From Lutibacter sp. (GTDB lineage: Bacteria > Bacteroidota > Bacteroidia > Flavobacteriales > Flavobacteriaceae): 46,483 bases of DNA. The DNA is taken from assembly GCA_028696945.1 (NCBI GenBank), contig JAQVGD010000005.1, positions 1-46,483 on the forward strand, in the 5' to 3' direction. Position 1 is the stretch's first letter, and each line of letters opens with the position of its first letter. The notes beneath the pieces were generated by a model. The model saw only the letters and a program-made list of their open reading frames with translations, was not told the DNA's origin and did no database searches. This document shows, one piece after another, positions 30,630-40,639 of this stretch. The position numbers and the translations under genes were made by a program.

Positions 30630-32142
30630 ACGTCTCTTTTTCCTTAGAAACTTCTAAAATAGCATCCGCTAAATACTCAAAAATAGAGCTTGCCGTAAAG
30701 GTTTCATAACCAGTTTTAGGAATAGCGATATCAGCAGATTTACCATGCAGGTAAACGCCGAAAATTGCCGCATTTAGGGGCTTATAGCCTTGGGCAATAA
30801 GTCCGGTAATGATTCCTGTCAGCACATCGCCGCTTCCTCCGGTTGCCAATGCCGGATTTCCCGTTGAATTGAAATACATGTTTTCATCTTGAATAGTAAC
30901 GGTATGCGCGCCTTTTATAACCACTATTACAGCATATTTTTTGGAAAATTCCTTTACTTTTTCGAGTTTTTCATAATCGTTTTTCCAAGTGCCAATTAAT
31001 CGTTCCAGTTCCTTTGGATGTGGCGTTAAAATGGTATTTTTTGGCAGATGGTTAAGCAATAATTGGTTTTTGGAAAGCAAATTAATGCCATCGGCATCAA
31101 TAACCAAAGGAAGTTTATTTTCTTTTATAAAATTTTCAAAACCCTGAGCTGTTTTTTCCGCAGTTCCCATTCCCGGACCAATGCCAATAACGGTTGGGTT
31201 TGTTTTAAAATTGAAATAAGTTAATAGTGAATCGGTGTCAACTTCAACCATAACTTCAGGTGCCGAAATTTGTAAAATTTCATAACCACATTTGGGAATA
31301 TAGGCAGAAACCAATCCGCTTCCAATTTTTAAGGCTGCTCTGGAGGCCAAAGTAATCGCGCCCATTTTACCATAGCTTCCTCCAATAATAAGCGAATGCC
31401 CGAAAGTTCCTTTGTGATCCCATTTATTGCGGGTTTTGTACAAAGGAATAATGTCCGTTTTTGTGATATAGTGCGTTTTCGGTTTTAAACTTTTAATAAA
31501 ATTTTGATCTAAACCAATATCAAGAACCTCCCACGTATTTACATAATCTTTATTTTCTGGCAACAAGAAAGCCAATTTTAGTGTTTGAAAAGTAAGTATA
31601 TGGCTCGACTTTAATACTGCAGAAGGATCCGTAACCGATTTGTCGCCAAACAATCCTGATGGAATATCAATAGCCAAAGTAAAAGCTTTTTTGCCATTAA
31701 GGTATTCAATTAATTCTTTGGTAAAACTTTCTGGATTTCTATTAAGGCCATTTCCGAAAATAGCATCGATTACAATATTATCAGCATTAATTTCAGGAAA
31801 ATCGTTTTTGCTTTTTATGTCGATTGGGGTTAACCCAATTTCTTTTATTTTATTGTAATTAACTTTAAATTCATCGGTTCGGATATCGCTAAAATTAACA
31901 ATATAGCAATTTATCTTATAATTATGTTTGTACAAATGGCGTGCAATGACCAAACCATCGCCACCATTATTTCCAATACCGCAAAATACATGAATTTGAA
32001 TATTGCCTCCTTGTAGTTTGTTATGAAGCCACTTAAAGCAGCTTGTGGCGGCAGTTTCCATTAAATCGACAGAAGTTATTCCTTTATTTTTAATGGTTGC
32101 TTTATCTGCTTTTGCAGTTTGTTGTGGCGAAAGAATATACAT
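30628..32142 (-). CDS. nnrD: Bifunctional NAD(P)HX epimerase/dehydratase
   Basis: YjeF N-terminal domain ('VFCGIGNNGGDGLVIARHLY') fused to an ADP-dependent dehydratase domain ('TPHPKELERLIG', 'GNPALATGGSGDVLTGIITGLIAQG'). Confidence 0.95.
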   Translation of the reverse strand: MYILSPQQTAKADKATIKNKGITSVDLMETAATSCFKWLHNKLQGGNIQIHVFCGIGNNGGDGLVIARHLYKHNYKINCYIVNFSDIRTDEFKVNYNKIKEIGLTPIDIKSKNDFPEINADNIVIDAIFGNGLNRNPESFTKELIEYLNGKKAFTLAIDIPSGLFGDKSVTDPSAVLKSSHILTFQTLKLAFLLPENKDYVNTWEVLDIGLDQNFIKSLKPKTHYITKTDIIPLYKTRNKWDHKGTFGHSLIIGGSYGKMGAITLASRAALKIGSGLVSAYIPKCGYEILQISAPEVMVEVDTDSLLTYFNFKTNPTVIGIGPGMGTAEKTAQGFENFIKENKLPLVIDADGINLLSKNQLLLNHLPKNTILTPHPKELERLIGTWKNDYEKLEKVKEFSKKYAVIVVIKGAHTVTIQDENMYFNSTGNPALATGGSGDVLTGIITGLIAQGYKPLNAAIFGVYLHGKSADIAIPKTGYETFTASSIFEYLADAILEVSKEKET

Positions 32143-32145
32143 TGC

Positions 32146-32215
32146 AGTTTAAAAGTTTAAAGTTAAATATTTAAAGTTTACAACTTAAAGCTAATAACCA
32201 ACAATAACTAACAAC
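32146..32215. repeat. In-phase heptad array (AAGTTTA type, ~10 heptads)
   Basis: AGTTTAA AAGTTTA AAGTTAA ATATTTA AAGTTTA CAACTTA AAGCTAA TAACCAA CAATAAC TAACAAC. Confidence 0.65.
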
Positions 32216-32225
32216 TAATGTGATG

Positions 32226-33350
32226 TTAGTTGCTAATTTTTTGTTCAGAATACTTTAAGAATAGAATATCCGATTTACAGTTATACGTTTTTTGTTCAGG
32301 CTTCCAGTAGAATTCTGTTTCTAAACTTGACATATCCATTGATAAATTTGTCAAATGTTCAGTTATCTTATCCCGAAGGAAAACAACATTTCTTTTAAGC
32401 TTCCAACTATTAGACATATCTGTTTCATCAGTAAGTACTAAAAAGAATCTATTCGAAGCATCAAAACGAGGTTCTCCTTGATTTTCATATAGCCATTTCT
32501 TTAACTCTGTGGGATTGGCTTCTGCTTCGGCAATTATATTTTTCTTATGAGTTTTTAAAGTTGTTATAAAGTCTTTTGCTTCTTGTCTCTGATCTTCGGA
32601 TATTTTGTTGTATAAATGAAGTTTTAATACTTTATCTTTCATGTCAGTAGGTATAAATATCTTTAATTTTCTACAAATCCCTCTAAGCATAGTAAGTTCA
32701 TTTCCATATCCAACTGCTTTTAATTTATCAGCTAATAATTGTTCTGGAAAATAGGTAACCTTTAAATCGAATGGTATATCATTAATAAAAAAGTCAATTT
32801 TCTTTACTAGCCCAACCGTAGGAAGTACTATTTCGTGGTCTTTGAATAAATCTTCAATCAAAATAGAAGTCCAATGATTGTACCAAGAGTTTAGCGTATA
32901 ACCTTTTAAACTTGTCAGAAGACGACCTTCTATCTCTTCATTTATGGCGTCATAAGATTGAATTTTCTTAACGTAATTGTTAACAATATTCTTCTCTAAA
33001 CTATTGCCGAAAGAACCACCCCAATCGAAATGTTGTAGCCTAGTAAGTTGGTCAACTAAATAGTCTTGGTTTCCTATTCTTGTAGCTCGTTCTTCTTGAT
33101 ATTTTGCATTAATAAAATCATTTATTTGGCCGTTTGCAATCTGAGCCAAATTAAAAATATATTCAAAATATTCTTTTGATTTTAGCTCTGAAATATCAAA
33201 ACTGTGAATTTTACTAAATTCTTCCATCGTGTCTTTTCTTGACATACTTCGAAGTTTAAGAAATCGAATACCTCGATTATCATTTTCTATGCTTGGGAAA
33301 TCATTATTTCTAAAGCATTTTTCCAGTTGTGCAAAATTCAAGTTCGTCAT
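32226..33350 (-). CDS. Putative restriction endonuclease (partner of the adjacent methylase)
   Basis: Overlaps the 3' end of a DNA methylase gene; PD-(D/E)xK-like 'VKKIDFFINDIPFDLKVTYFP'; no confident family assignment. Confidence 0.55.
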   Translation of the reverse strand: MTNLNFAQLEKCFRNNDFPSIENDNRGIRFLKLRSMSRKDTMEEFSKIHSFDISELKSKEYFEYIFNLAQIANGQINDFINAKYQEERATRIGNQDYLVDQLTRLQHFDWGGSFGNSLEKNIVNNYVKKIQSYDAINEEIEGRLLTSLKGYTLNSWYNHWTSILIEDLFKDHEIVLPTVGLVKKIDFFINDIPFDLKVTYFPEQLLADKLKAVGYGNELTMLRGICRKLKIFIPTDMKDKVLKLHLYNKISEDQRQEAKDFITTLKTHKKNIIAEAEANPTELKKWLYENQGEPRFDASNRFFLVLTDETDMSNSWKLKRNVVFLRDKITEHLTNLSMDMSSLETEFYWKPEQKTYNCKSDILFLKYSEQKISN

Positions 33351-34905
33351 TTAATATCCATTGCTGATTTTCTGAAAATTTAAAATTTTCAATCAATATT
33401 TTAAGTAGGTCAACATCTCCTATTAGTATTTTTTCAGAGAAGACTTTATTCATTGTTTTTAAAAAAATTTCATTTGTATCAAGACCACCATTGTTTAACC
33501 ATTCTTCAATCTGTTCAATAAATAATTGAGTGATTTCCTCGTCAGATTTACAGATTACGGGTTCAATAGTGTAAGCTTTTTGAAAAGTAACCAGCACGTC
33601 ACCTTTAATACTTGTCAATCGATTGATTTGCCTTGGGGTAAAAGATTTTTGAACAAGCCATTCATAATTGACTAATTCAAATCCGTTTTTGATGCAGGCA
33701 TTTGTAATAGCTTTCCATTCTTTTCCAGATAATGAGTGATAAGTAAGAGAAAAGTACTTATTTGGTTTAAGCACTCTTCTAATTTCAGAAAAAGCTAAAT
33801 TTATTTCCTCTTCAAATTTATTATGGTCTTTTCCTCTTTCTTTGCTATCTGAAATTACGATTTCATTTTTGTAGTCTGGTTCAAGTTTAAGCCAGGAATT
33901 CCAAATAACACTTTGTTCAAAATAGGGTACAGCATCTCCATAAGGCGGATCAGTAAAAACATAATCAATTGATTCGTTTTCGATTGATAGATTTTTGGCA
34001 TCTTTTTGAAGTGTTTGATAGCTATTAGAATAATTTACGGAATTGAAATTAAACTCACTTTTATTTCCAAACTGATTTAAATAATCTTCTTTTCCTTTAA
34101 TAATTTTTGAAAATCTATTTTCAAAATAGTGGAGAACGTTATTCTCTAAATAGGTTTCTCCAATATAGAACCCAGTCATCCAAGCTCCGGGAGCCATTGC
34201 CCCTCTGCTTTTAATTGGTGGTAATAATTTTGAACAATTTGCTAAATTGGCTGTAAAAGCAAGCTTAAATAAATTTTTTTCTTTTCCGCTTGAATGTTTT
34301 TCAATTAAAGTTAATAGTCTTGCGTGACAAGCAAGCGTTCTTTTTGTGAATAAGTCAGAAACATTCATTCCTTCTTTTGCAGAAATTCGCGAGTTTTGAA
34401 TCAGTTTTGTTGTTGGAAACCAATCAACTATTTCTCGGTTCTCTTCAAATTTCAGGTATTTTTGTGATTCTATTTCTGTAATATCAATTTCTTGAGATTT
34501 ATTAGTTCCAGATATTTTAAACTTACATTTTAAAAGATTATCATCGTTATCTCGTAAAACAGTTATTAGTTCAACAGATTGTCCATTGTAACTCCAGTTA
34601 TACCATTCAAAATTATAAGGTTCAAATTCAGATTTAATTAATTCCCATTGCTTTTTGAGAAGCTTTAAGTCTATATTTTTCTCTAATAGTTGAATGTTTA
34701 TAAAGTTAGCAACTGGATTTAAGTCGTTTGAAATCACATTTCTATTTAAAATGTATGCTTCTGAACAAAACACACCGTAACCAGAAAATGGATCAAGCAC
34801 AGTATCTCCTTCACTTGAATATTTTTCGATTAATTCTTTCAAATCATTGGAGGGCTTTTTACCCCAATATTTGTGCATTTCGTATCTATCTCTCTTCTGT
34901 TTCAA
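33310..34905 (-). CDS. DNA amino-methyltransferase (N6-adenine or N4-cytosine)
   Basis: 'MHKYWGKKPSNDLKELIEKYSSEGDTVLDPFSGYGVFCSEA' (motif I) and 'DYVFTDPPYGDAVPYFEQSVIWNSW' (motif IV). Confidence 0.88.
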   Translation of the reverse strand: MKQKRDRYEMHKYWGKKPSNDLKELIEKYSSEGDTVLDPFSGYGVFCSEAYILNRNVISNDLNPVANFINIQLLEKNIDLKLLKKQWELIKSEFEPYNFEWYNWSYNGQSVELITVLRDNDDNLLKCKFKISGTNKSQEIDITEIESQKYLKFEENREIVDWFPTTKLIQNSRISAKEGMNVSDLFTKRTLACHARLLTLIEKHSSGKEKNLFKLAFTANLANCSKLLPPIKSRGAMAPGAWMTGFYIGETYLENNVLHYFENRFSKIIKGKEDYLNQFGNKSEFNFNSVNYSNSYQTLQKDAKNLSIENESIDYVFTDPPYGDAVPYFEQSVIWNSWLKLEPDYKNEIVISDSKERGKDHNKFEEEINLAFSEIRRVLKPNKYFSLTYHSLSGKEWKAITNACIKNGFELVNYEWLVQKSFTPRQINRLTSIKGDVLVTFQKAYTIEPVICKSDEEITQLFIEQIEEWLNNGGLDTNEIFLKTMNKVFSEKILIGDVDLLKILIENFKFSENQQWILNDELEFCTTGKML

Positions 34906-34981
34906 ACTTTCTGTTATTTTCTTTTCAAAGGTAGGTTTCTTTTTTGTTATTAAGTTTTTTCAGCTTGCAGGCAAAACCCAC

Positions 34982-35935
34982 CTACCCTTTAAAAACACCC
35001 ATATCGGCATATTTTTCCATCCGTTTTTTTACGAGTTCTTCAGGAGATAATTTTTTTAGTTCACCAAAGGCTTTTAAAATTGTTTTTTCAACTTCTATAA
35101 ATGCAGCCTCTCTGTCAAAATGTGCTCCACCAAGAGGTTCTTTAATAATTCCATCGATTAGTTTTTGCTTTTTCATGTCTGCCGCAGTCAATTTTAAAGC
35201 TTCTGCAGCTTCTTCTTTGTGTTCCCAGCTTCGCCATAAAATAGAGGAGCATGACTCAGGAGAGATAACGCTGTACCACGTATTTTCCATCATATAAACC
35301 CTGTCACCAACACCAATTCCAACAGCACCTCCAGAAGCACCTTCCCCAATCACTACGGTAATAATTGGCGTTTTTAAACGGGTCATTTCTAAAATATTTC
35401 GTGCAATGGCTTCACCTTGTCCACGCTCTTCTGCTTCCAATCCTGGATAAGCACCGGGGGTATCTAAAAAAGTTACTACAGGAATACTGAATTTTTCGGC
35501 CATTTTCATCAATCGCAATGCTTTTCTGTATCCTTCAGGATTTGACATTCCGAAATTTCTGTATTGGCGCGTTTTTGTATTGTAGCCTTTTTGTTGCCCA
35601 ATAAACATGAACGATTGGTTTCCTATTTTTCCCAATCCGCCTACCATGGCTTTGTCATCTCTAAAGGTGCGGTCACCGTGTAGTTCCATAAAAGTTTCTC
35701 CGGCAAGTGCATTGATATGATCTAAAGTGTAAGGCCTTCTTGGGTGGCGAGAAAGTTGCACTCGTTGCCAAGCAGTTAGGTTTTTATATATTTCATTTTT
35801 GGTCTTCAGTAATTTTTTTTCAATGTTCTTACAACTTTCAGTCATATCAACATCGCTTTCTTTTCCAATTAAAACACATTTATCATATTGTTCCTCTAAT
35901 TCTTTAATTGGCAATTCAAAATCTAAATATTCCAT
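34982..35935 (-). CDS. accA: Acetyl-CoA carboxylase carboxyltransferase alpha subunit
   Basis: '[20 protein letters not shown]', '[25 protein letters not shown]', '[31 protein letters not shown]'. Confidence 0.98.
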   Translation of the reverse strand: MEYLDFELPIKELEEQYDKCVLIGKESDVDMTESCKNIEKKLLKTKNEIYKNLTAWQRVQLSRHPRRPYTLDHINALAGETFMELHGDRTFRDDKAMVGGLGKIGNQSFMFIGQQKGYNTKTRQYRNFGMSNPEGYRKALRLMKMAEKFSIPVVTFLDTPGAYPGLEAEERGQGEAIARNILEMTRLKTPIITVVIGEGASGGAVGIGVGDRVYMMENTWYSVISPESCSSILWRSWEHKEEAAEALKLTAADMKKQKLIDGIIKEPLGGAHFDREAAFIEVEKTILKAFGELKKLSPEELVKKRMEKYADMGVFKG

Positions 35936-35987
35936 ATTTTAAAGTTTGGTTGAACTACAAATATAACAACTAATCAATTTTAGAAAG

Positions 35988-36872
35988 TTAAATTATAGTC
36001 TTTTTTTTATTTTTTATAATTCCGTTGATGATAACGATCAATAAAATTATGGCACCACCAACATAAAACATCGCACTCATTTTTTCTTTTTCGCCAAAAA
36101 TAATTACCGCTAAAATGATTCCGTAAACAGGTTCCAGATTTAAAGTAAGGATAACGGTATAAGGTGTTAAGTGCTTCATTATTTTTACTGAAACAATAAA
36201 TGCATAAGCGGTGCAAATACTGCCTAATATCAGCAAATAAATAAAATCTGAAGATTTTAGGGCGAATTGTTCAAAAGTAAAGCCTGTTGTGGCAAAAATA
36301 TAGATTGTTATGAATCCGACACCAAATAACATTTGATAAAATGAAATTACTTCAGCGGTGTGTTTTCTTACATATAAACCGTTAAGGACTGTAAATAAGG
36401 CCGATAAAAAAGAGGCGATTAACGCATAAATAATGCCTAGAGTATAATCTCCTTCAACATTTAAAATTAAATATAAGCCGGAGATAACAATTAACCCAAA
36501 TAGCAATTCAAGGAAATTAATTCTTCTTCTGAAAAATAGAGGTTCTATGAATGAAGTGAATAAGGCACCTGTACTCAAGGCAATTAAGGCAACGGAAACA
36601 TTGGCGACTTTTATTGCAGAGAAAAAAAAGATCCAATGGACGGCAATGATAACGCCACCAACAAAAAATTTCAATAGTGCTTTTGGTCCTACCTTTAATG
36701 ATTTTTTTTTAATTACAAAATAAATAAATACAAAGATTACAGCGAAGAGCATTCTGTACCAAACTAAAGGAATGGCACCAATACTAATTAAAGCTCCTAA
36801 AATTGCGGTAAATCCCCAAATAAATACCAATAAATGGAGATGCAGGTAGTTCTTTAGCTCAGTTTTTAGCAT
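35988..36872 (-). CDS. EamA/DMT-family transporter
   Basis: About 10 TM helices, 'FIWGFTAILGALISIGAIPLVWYRMLFA', two EamA repeats. Confidence 0.9.
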   Translation of the reverse strand: MLKTELKNYLHLHLLVFIWGFTAILGALISIGAIPLVWYRMLFAVIFVFIYFVIKKKSLKVGPKALLKFFVGGVIIAVHWIFFFSAIKVANVSVALIALSTGALFTSFIEPLFFRRRINFLELLFGLIVISGLYLILNVEGDYTLGIIYALIASFLSALFTVLNGLYVRKHTAEVISFYQMLFGVGFITIYIFATTGFTFEQFALKSSDFIYLLILGSICTAYAFIVSVKIMKHLTPYTVILTLNLEPVYGIILAVIIFGEKEKMSAMFYVGGAIILLIVIINGIIKNKKKTII

Positions 36873-37947
36873 TCTTGAGGTATAAATATACTGCTAAAGA
36901 TCCAAAAGCAATATTTGGCAACCAAACCACAAAGAGTGAATTTGCATCGGCTCCTGCACCCAACACTTCAGCAATTTTTAATAAAAACACATAAACAAAC
37001 ATGAGGGAAATTCCAATAGCTAAATTTATGCCCATGCCACCTCTACGTTTTTTTGAGGCCAATGAAACTGCCAAAAATGTTAATATATAGGATGAAATCG
37101 GCAAACTGGTTCGCTTATGAAGTTCAACCAAATAAACATTTAAATTGCTGATGCCTCTTTCTCTTGAGGTATTTATAAACTCATTTAACTTTATTGAGTT
37201 CATTTCTTTGGCCATATAATCAACATAAATTAAGTCGTTGGCCGTAAAACTAAATGTGGTGTCTAATTTTGGACCTGATGCTATAATATCTCTATCCTTT
37301 AAAAGGAATCTTTTTTTATAGTTAATCAATTGAAAAGAACTGTCTTTTTCCTGCCATCGAATATTATCAGCCATCAATTTATATTTTAGTTTTAAGCCAT
37401 CAAACTTTTCATAAGAAAAATTATAGCCCATATTACCGTCAACCGTATAACTTTTTAAAAAAACATAATCATTCGGTCCTAATTGTAAGTTAATATTATT
37501 TAAATAGTTGGTGTTTAATTGTTTTTTTTTCAAATAGGTTCTACTAAATTCTTCAAATGTTTTATTGCTGTTAGGCACCACAAAATGATTCATCATTAAA
37601 GCGATTACAGTAACAATAGTAGCACCTATAAAATAGGGTTTTAAAAACCTTGTAAAAGATATTTTAGCTGAGTGGATTGCAATAATTTCAGTATTTTCCG
37701 CAAGTTTTGAAGTAAAAAATATGACTGCTATAAACAATGCCAATGGCATAAATGTATTGCCGTAAATTATGATAAAATTTACGTAATAGTCTTTAAGAAT
37801 CTCTGCTAACGACAAATCCACGTGTCGCAAAAATTTATCTACTTTTTCTGAGACATCAATAGCAATGGCGATAGGAATTAACAAAGTTAACACCAACAGT
37901 AACGAGCTTAAATATTTTTTTAATATGTATTTGTCGAGTATTCTCAA
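36859..37947 (-). CDS. LptF/LptG-family (YjgP/YjgQ) permease
   Basis: 'MRILDKYILKKYLSSLLLVL' start, 'AEVLGAGADANSLFVVWLPNIAFG' end, typical TM layout. Confidence 0.9.
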   Translation of the reverse strand: MRILDKYILKKYLSSLLLVLTLLIPIAIAIDVSEKVDKFLRHVDLSLAEILKDYYVNFIIIYGNTFMPLALFIAVIFFTSKLAENTEIIAIHSAKISFTRFLKPYFIGATIVTVIALMMNHFVVPNSNKTFEEFSRTYLKKKQLNTNYLNNINLQLGPNDYVFLKSYTVDGNMGYNFSYEKFDGLKLKYKLMADNIRWQEKDSSFQLINYKKRFLLKDRDIIASGPKLDTTFSFTANDLIYVDYMAKEMNSIKLNEFINTSRERGISNLNVYLVELHKRTSLPISSYILTFLAVSLASKKRRGGMGINLAIGISLMFVYVFLLKIAEVLGAGADANSLFVVWLPNIAFGSLAVYLYLKNAKN

Positions 37948-37950
37948 GTT

Positions 37951-37990
37951 AATTGTTTAATCGTGTAATCGTTGAATTGTGTATTTGTTT
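37951..37990. repeat. Octanucleotide-period array
   Basis: AATTGTTT AATCGTGT AATCGTTG AATTGTGT ATTTGTTT. Confidence 0.6.
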
Positions 37991-38055
37991 AATAAATCTT
38001 ATTGAATTGTTTATTAGTATCTGGTATTGGATATCTCGTATTTCATTTTTACTTC

Positions 38056-38167
38056 TAATATCTAATATCTAATATCTCACTTCTAATATTTTACTTTTAA
38101 TATTTTACTTCTAATATCTAATATTTAATATCTAATATCCCACTTCTCACTTCTCACTTCCCACTTC
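38056..38167. repeat. In-phase heptanucleotide array (TAATATY / YCACTTC, 16 heptads)
   Basis: TAATATC x3, TCACTTC, TAATATT, TTACTTT, TAATATT, TTACTTC, TAATATC, TAATATT, TAATATC x2, CCACTTC, TCACTTC x2, CCACTTC; ends next to the tgt stop. Confidence 0.9.
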
Positions 38168-38168
38168 T

Positions 38169-39308
38169 CTACATTCTATTTTCCATTTGTTTTACCATCC
38201 TGTTTTTCCAAGGCGTAAAATTTCCGGCTAATATATGCTTTCTTGCTTCACGAACCAACCACAGATAAAAGCCTAAATTATGAATGGAAGCTATTTGTTT
38301 GCCGAGCAATTCCTTTGAAATAAATAAATGACGCAGGTATGCTTTTGAATATATTTTATCAACAAAAGTGATGTTCATATCATCAATAGGAGAAAAATCA
38401 TTTTCCCATTTTTTATTTTTGATGTTGATGATGCCATTGGCCGTAAATAACATTCCGTTACGTGCATTTCGAGTTGGCATAACGCAATCGAACATATCAA
38501 TTCCCAAGGCAATATTTTCCAAAATGTTTGCCGGTGTGCCAACGCCCATTAAGTAACGGGGTTTGTCTTCCGGCAAAATTGCGGTTACAATTTCAGTCAT
38601 CTCATACATTTCTTCTATAGGCTCCCCAACTGAAAGTCCGCCAATTGCATTTCCTTCAGCACCAACAGAAGCAATAAATTCGGCCGATTGTTTTCTTAAA
38701 TCTTTATAGGTGCTTCCTTGTACAATAGGGAAAAAAGCTTGGCTATAACCATATTTAAAAGGTGTTTTTTCCAAGTGCGTAATGCAACGATTTAGCCAAC
38801 GGTGTGTCATGTGCATGGATCGTTTTGCATAACTGTAATCGCAAGGATAAGGAGTGCATTCATCAAATGCCATGATGATATCCGCACCAATAGTGCGCTG
38901 AATTTCCATGACGTTTTCGGGAGTGAAAGTATGATAAGAACCATCTATGTGGCTTTTAAATTTCACGCCTTCTTCCTTAATTTTTCGGCTTTCCGACATG
39001 GAATATACCTGATAACCACCACTATCTGTTAAAATATTCCGATCCCAATTCATAAATTTATGCAAGCCACCAGCTTGTTCTAAAATGGTTGTTTGCGGAC
39101 GCAAATATAAATGATAGGTGTTTCCTAAAATAATATCTGGATTTATTTCGTCTTTTAATTCGCTTTGATGCACGCCTTTTACCGAACCAACGGTGCCGAC
39201 GGGCATAAAAATAGGTGTTTCAATTTCGCCGTGATCAGTGGTAATTATTCCAGCTCTTGCCTTGCTTTGAGGGTCTGTTGTTATTAATTTAAATTGCATA
39301 GTCGGCAA
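38169..39308 (-). CDS. tgt: tRNA-guanine transglycosylase
   Basis: 'FMPVGTVGSVKGVHQSEL', 'ILTDSGGYQVYSMS', 'GGLSVGEPIEEMYEMTE', 'FDCVMPTRNARNG'. Confidence 0.97.
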   Translation of the reverse strand: MPTMQFKLITTDPQSKARAGIITTDHGEIETPIFMPVGTVGSVKGVHQSELKDEINPDIILGNTYHLYLRPQTTILEQAGGLHKFMNWDRNILTDSGGYQVYSMSESRKIKEEGVKFKSHIDGSYHTFTPENVMEIQRTIGADIIMAFDECTPYPCDYSYAKRSMHMTHRWLNRCITHLEKTPFKYGYSQAFFPIVQGSTYKDLRKQSAEFIASVGAEGNAIGGLSVGEPIEEMYEMTEIVTAILPEDKPRYLMGVGTPANILENIALGIDMFDCVMPTRNARNGMLFTANGIINIKNKKWENDFSPIDDMNITFVDKIYSKAYLRHLFISKELLGKQIASIHNLGFYLWLVREARKHILAGNFTPWKNRMVKQMENRM

Positions 39309-39521
39309 AGATACTGATTAGAATTAAAGTATAAAGTTTAAAATTAAAATTAATAAAAACTGGTCAATGTTAAGTAGGTTATTTCATTATAAAGTAGCCA
39401 TTGAAAGTTTAAATCAATCCAAACCAAATTTGATTGTGATTAAAAGTTTTGTACACCAATGAAAAACTTTTTTAAATTTCTTAACTATAGGCACCCCAAA
39501 CTTTTGGCACTAATAATAAGG

Positions 39522-40346
39522 TTATTGTTTATATTTCTTTTGATGTGCATCTGTTGATGCATCTTCTGTTTTGGAGGAATCTGAAATCATATTATTAATT
39601 TCAAACATCTCTTTTTCAGTTAATTCTCTCCATTTACCAACTTTAATACCCTCTAAATTAACATTCATAATTCGGGTTCGTTTCAGGCTGGTTACTTCAT
39701 AATTTAAATAATCACACATTCTTCTAATCTGGCGATTTAAGCCTTGGGTTAAAATAATTTTAAATGAGTAATCACTTAATTTAGTTACCTCACACTTTTT
39801 TGTTATTGTTCCTAAAATAGGAAGACCACTACCCATTTTATGAATAAATTCTGAAGTAATTGGTTGTCTGACTGTTACTATATATTCTTTTTCATGGTTG
39901 TTTCCAGCCCTCAATATTTTATTTACAATATCGCCATCGTTGGTTAGAAATATCAATCCTTGTGAGGGTTTATCTAACCTCCCAACCGGAAAAAGCCGTT
40001 GCGGATGGTTGATAAAATCAACTATATTTTTACGTTCTTTTAAATCGGTTGTGCAAACAATGCCAACAGGTTTGTTAAAAGCAATGTATAAAGTTTTGGG
40101 TTTTGCATTTAAAGGTTTACCGTTAATTTTAACCAAATCGCCGTCAAAAACGCGATTGCCTAGTTGCGCAATTTCGCCATTAATGGTAACACAGCCTTTT
40201 GTAATAAATTTTTCTGCTTCCCTGCGAGAGCAAATTCCAGTACTGCTGATGTATTTGTTTAAATTAACCGAGTTTTCGTTTGTTTTTTCCACACCATTTA
40301 TTTCAAAATGCGAAGTTACTAAATAATCCAAGCAACCATAAATCAA
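39522..40346 (-). CDS. rluF: RluF-like 23S rRNA pseudouridine synthase
   Basis: S4 domain '[31 protein letters not shown]', '[21 protein letters not shown]', '[17 protein letters not shown]'; exact start uncertain. Confidence 0.88.
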   Translation of the reverse strand: MIYGCLDYLVTSHFEINGVEKTNENSVNLNKYISSTGICSRREAEKFITKGCVTINGEIAQLGNRVFDGDLVKINGKPLNAKPKTLYIAFNKPVGIVCTTDLKERKNIVDFINHPQRLFPVGRLDKPSQGLIFLTNDGDIVNKILRAGNNHEKEYIVTVRQPITSEFIHKMGSGLPILGTITKKCEVTKLSDYSFKIILTQGLNRQIRRMCDYLNYEVTSLKRTRIMNVNLEGIKVGKWRELTEKEMFEINNMISDSSKTEDASTDAHQKKYKQ

Positions 40347-40532
40347 TAAATGAAAATTTAAGAACTTGCTTTAACAGATTCAAATTTTCGACATATCTTT
40401 GGTGTTTGTTAATGCTTGCATAATTGCATGAGATTGTTTTGCATATAGTTAAGAGGCAGCATAACCAATATACCTTAAGATTTCGTCAAATTGCAAGACA
40501 TGGAATACCGATTAAATTATTACTGTATGCTT

Positions 40533-40639
40533 ATGAAATGAGCAACGGTAAATGATTCAAATTGCGGCTCGATCTTTTGTGGACAGGCGGCCTGTCTGTA
40601 GGCAGACAAGTATAACCAATAAAAACAAATAATATTTAT
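40533..40639 (+). repeat. Diverged single copy of the ATG-bounded repeat, with nested GC-rich palindrome
   Basis: Starts ATGAAATGAGCA (as at 9143), has GTAGGCAGACAAGTATAACCAATAAAAACAAA (compare GTAGGCAGCAACTGTTACCAACAAAAAA in unit 9143), ends at the DUF502 start codon. Confidence 0.6.
40582..40607. repeat. Overlapping GC-rich hairpins GACAGGC-G-GCCTGTC and GTCTG-TAGG-CAGAC
   Basis: Perfect arms at 40582-40596 and 40594-40607; the two folds share bases so exclude each other. Confidence 0.8.

Noticed and set aside
34905-34982. Inverted repeat AGGTAGGTTT...AAACCCACCTACC as a mobile-element end
   Set aside because: Imperfect, with a long loop; more simply the accA 3' region. No transposase or target duplication found.
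39898-40326. Plus-strand ORF of 142 aa over the rluF-like gene
   Set aside because: Antisense to a confident CDS.
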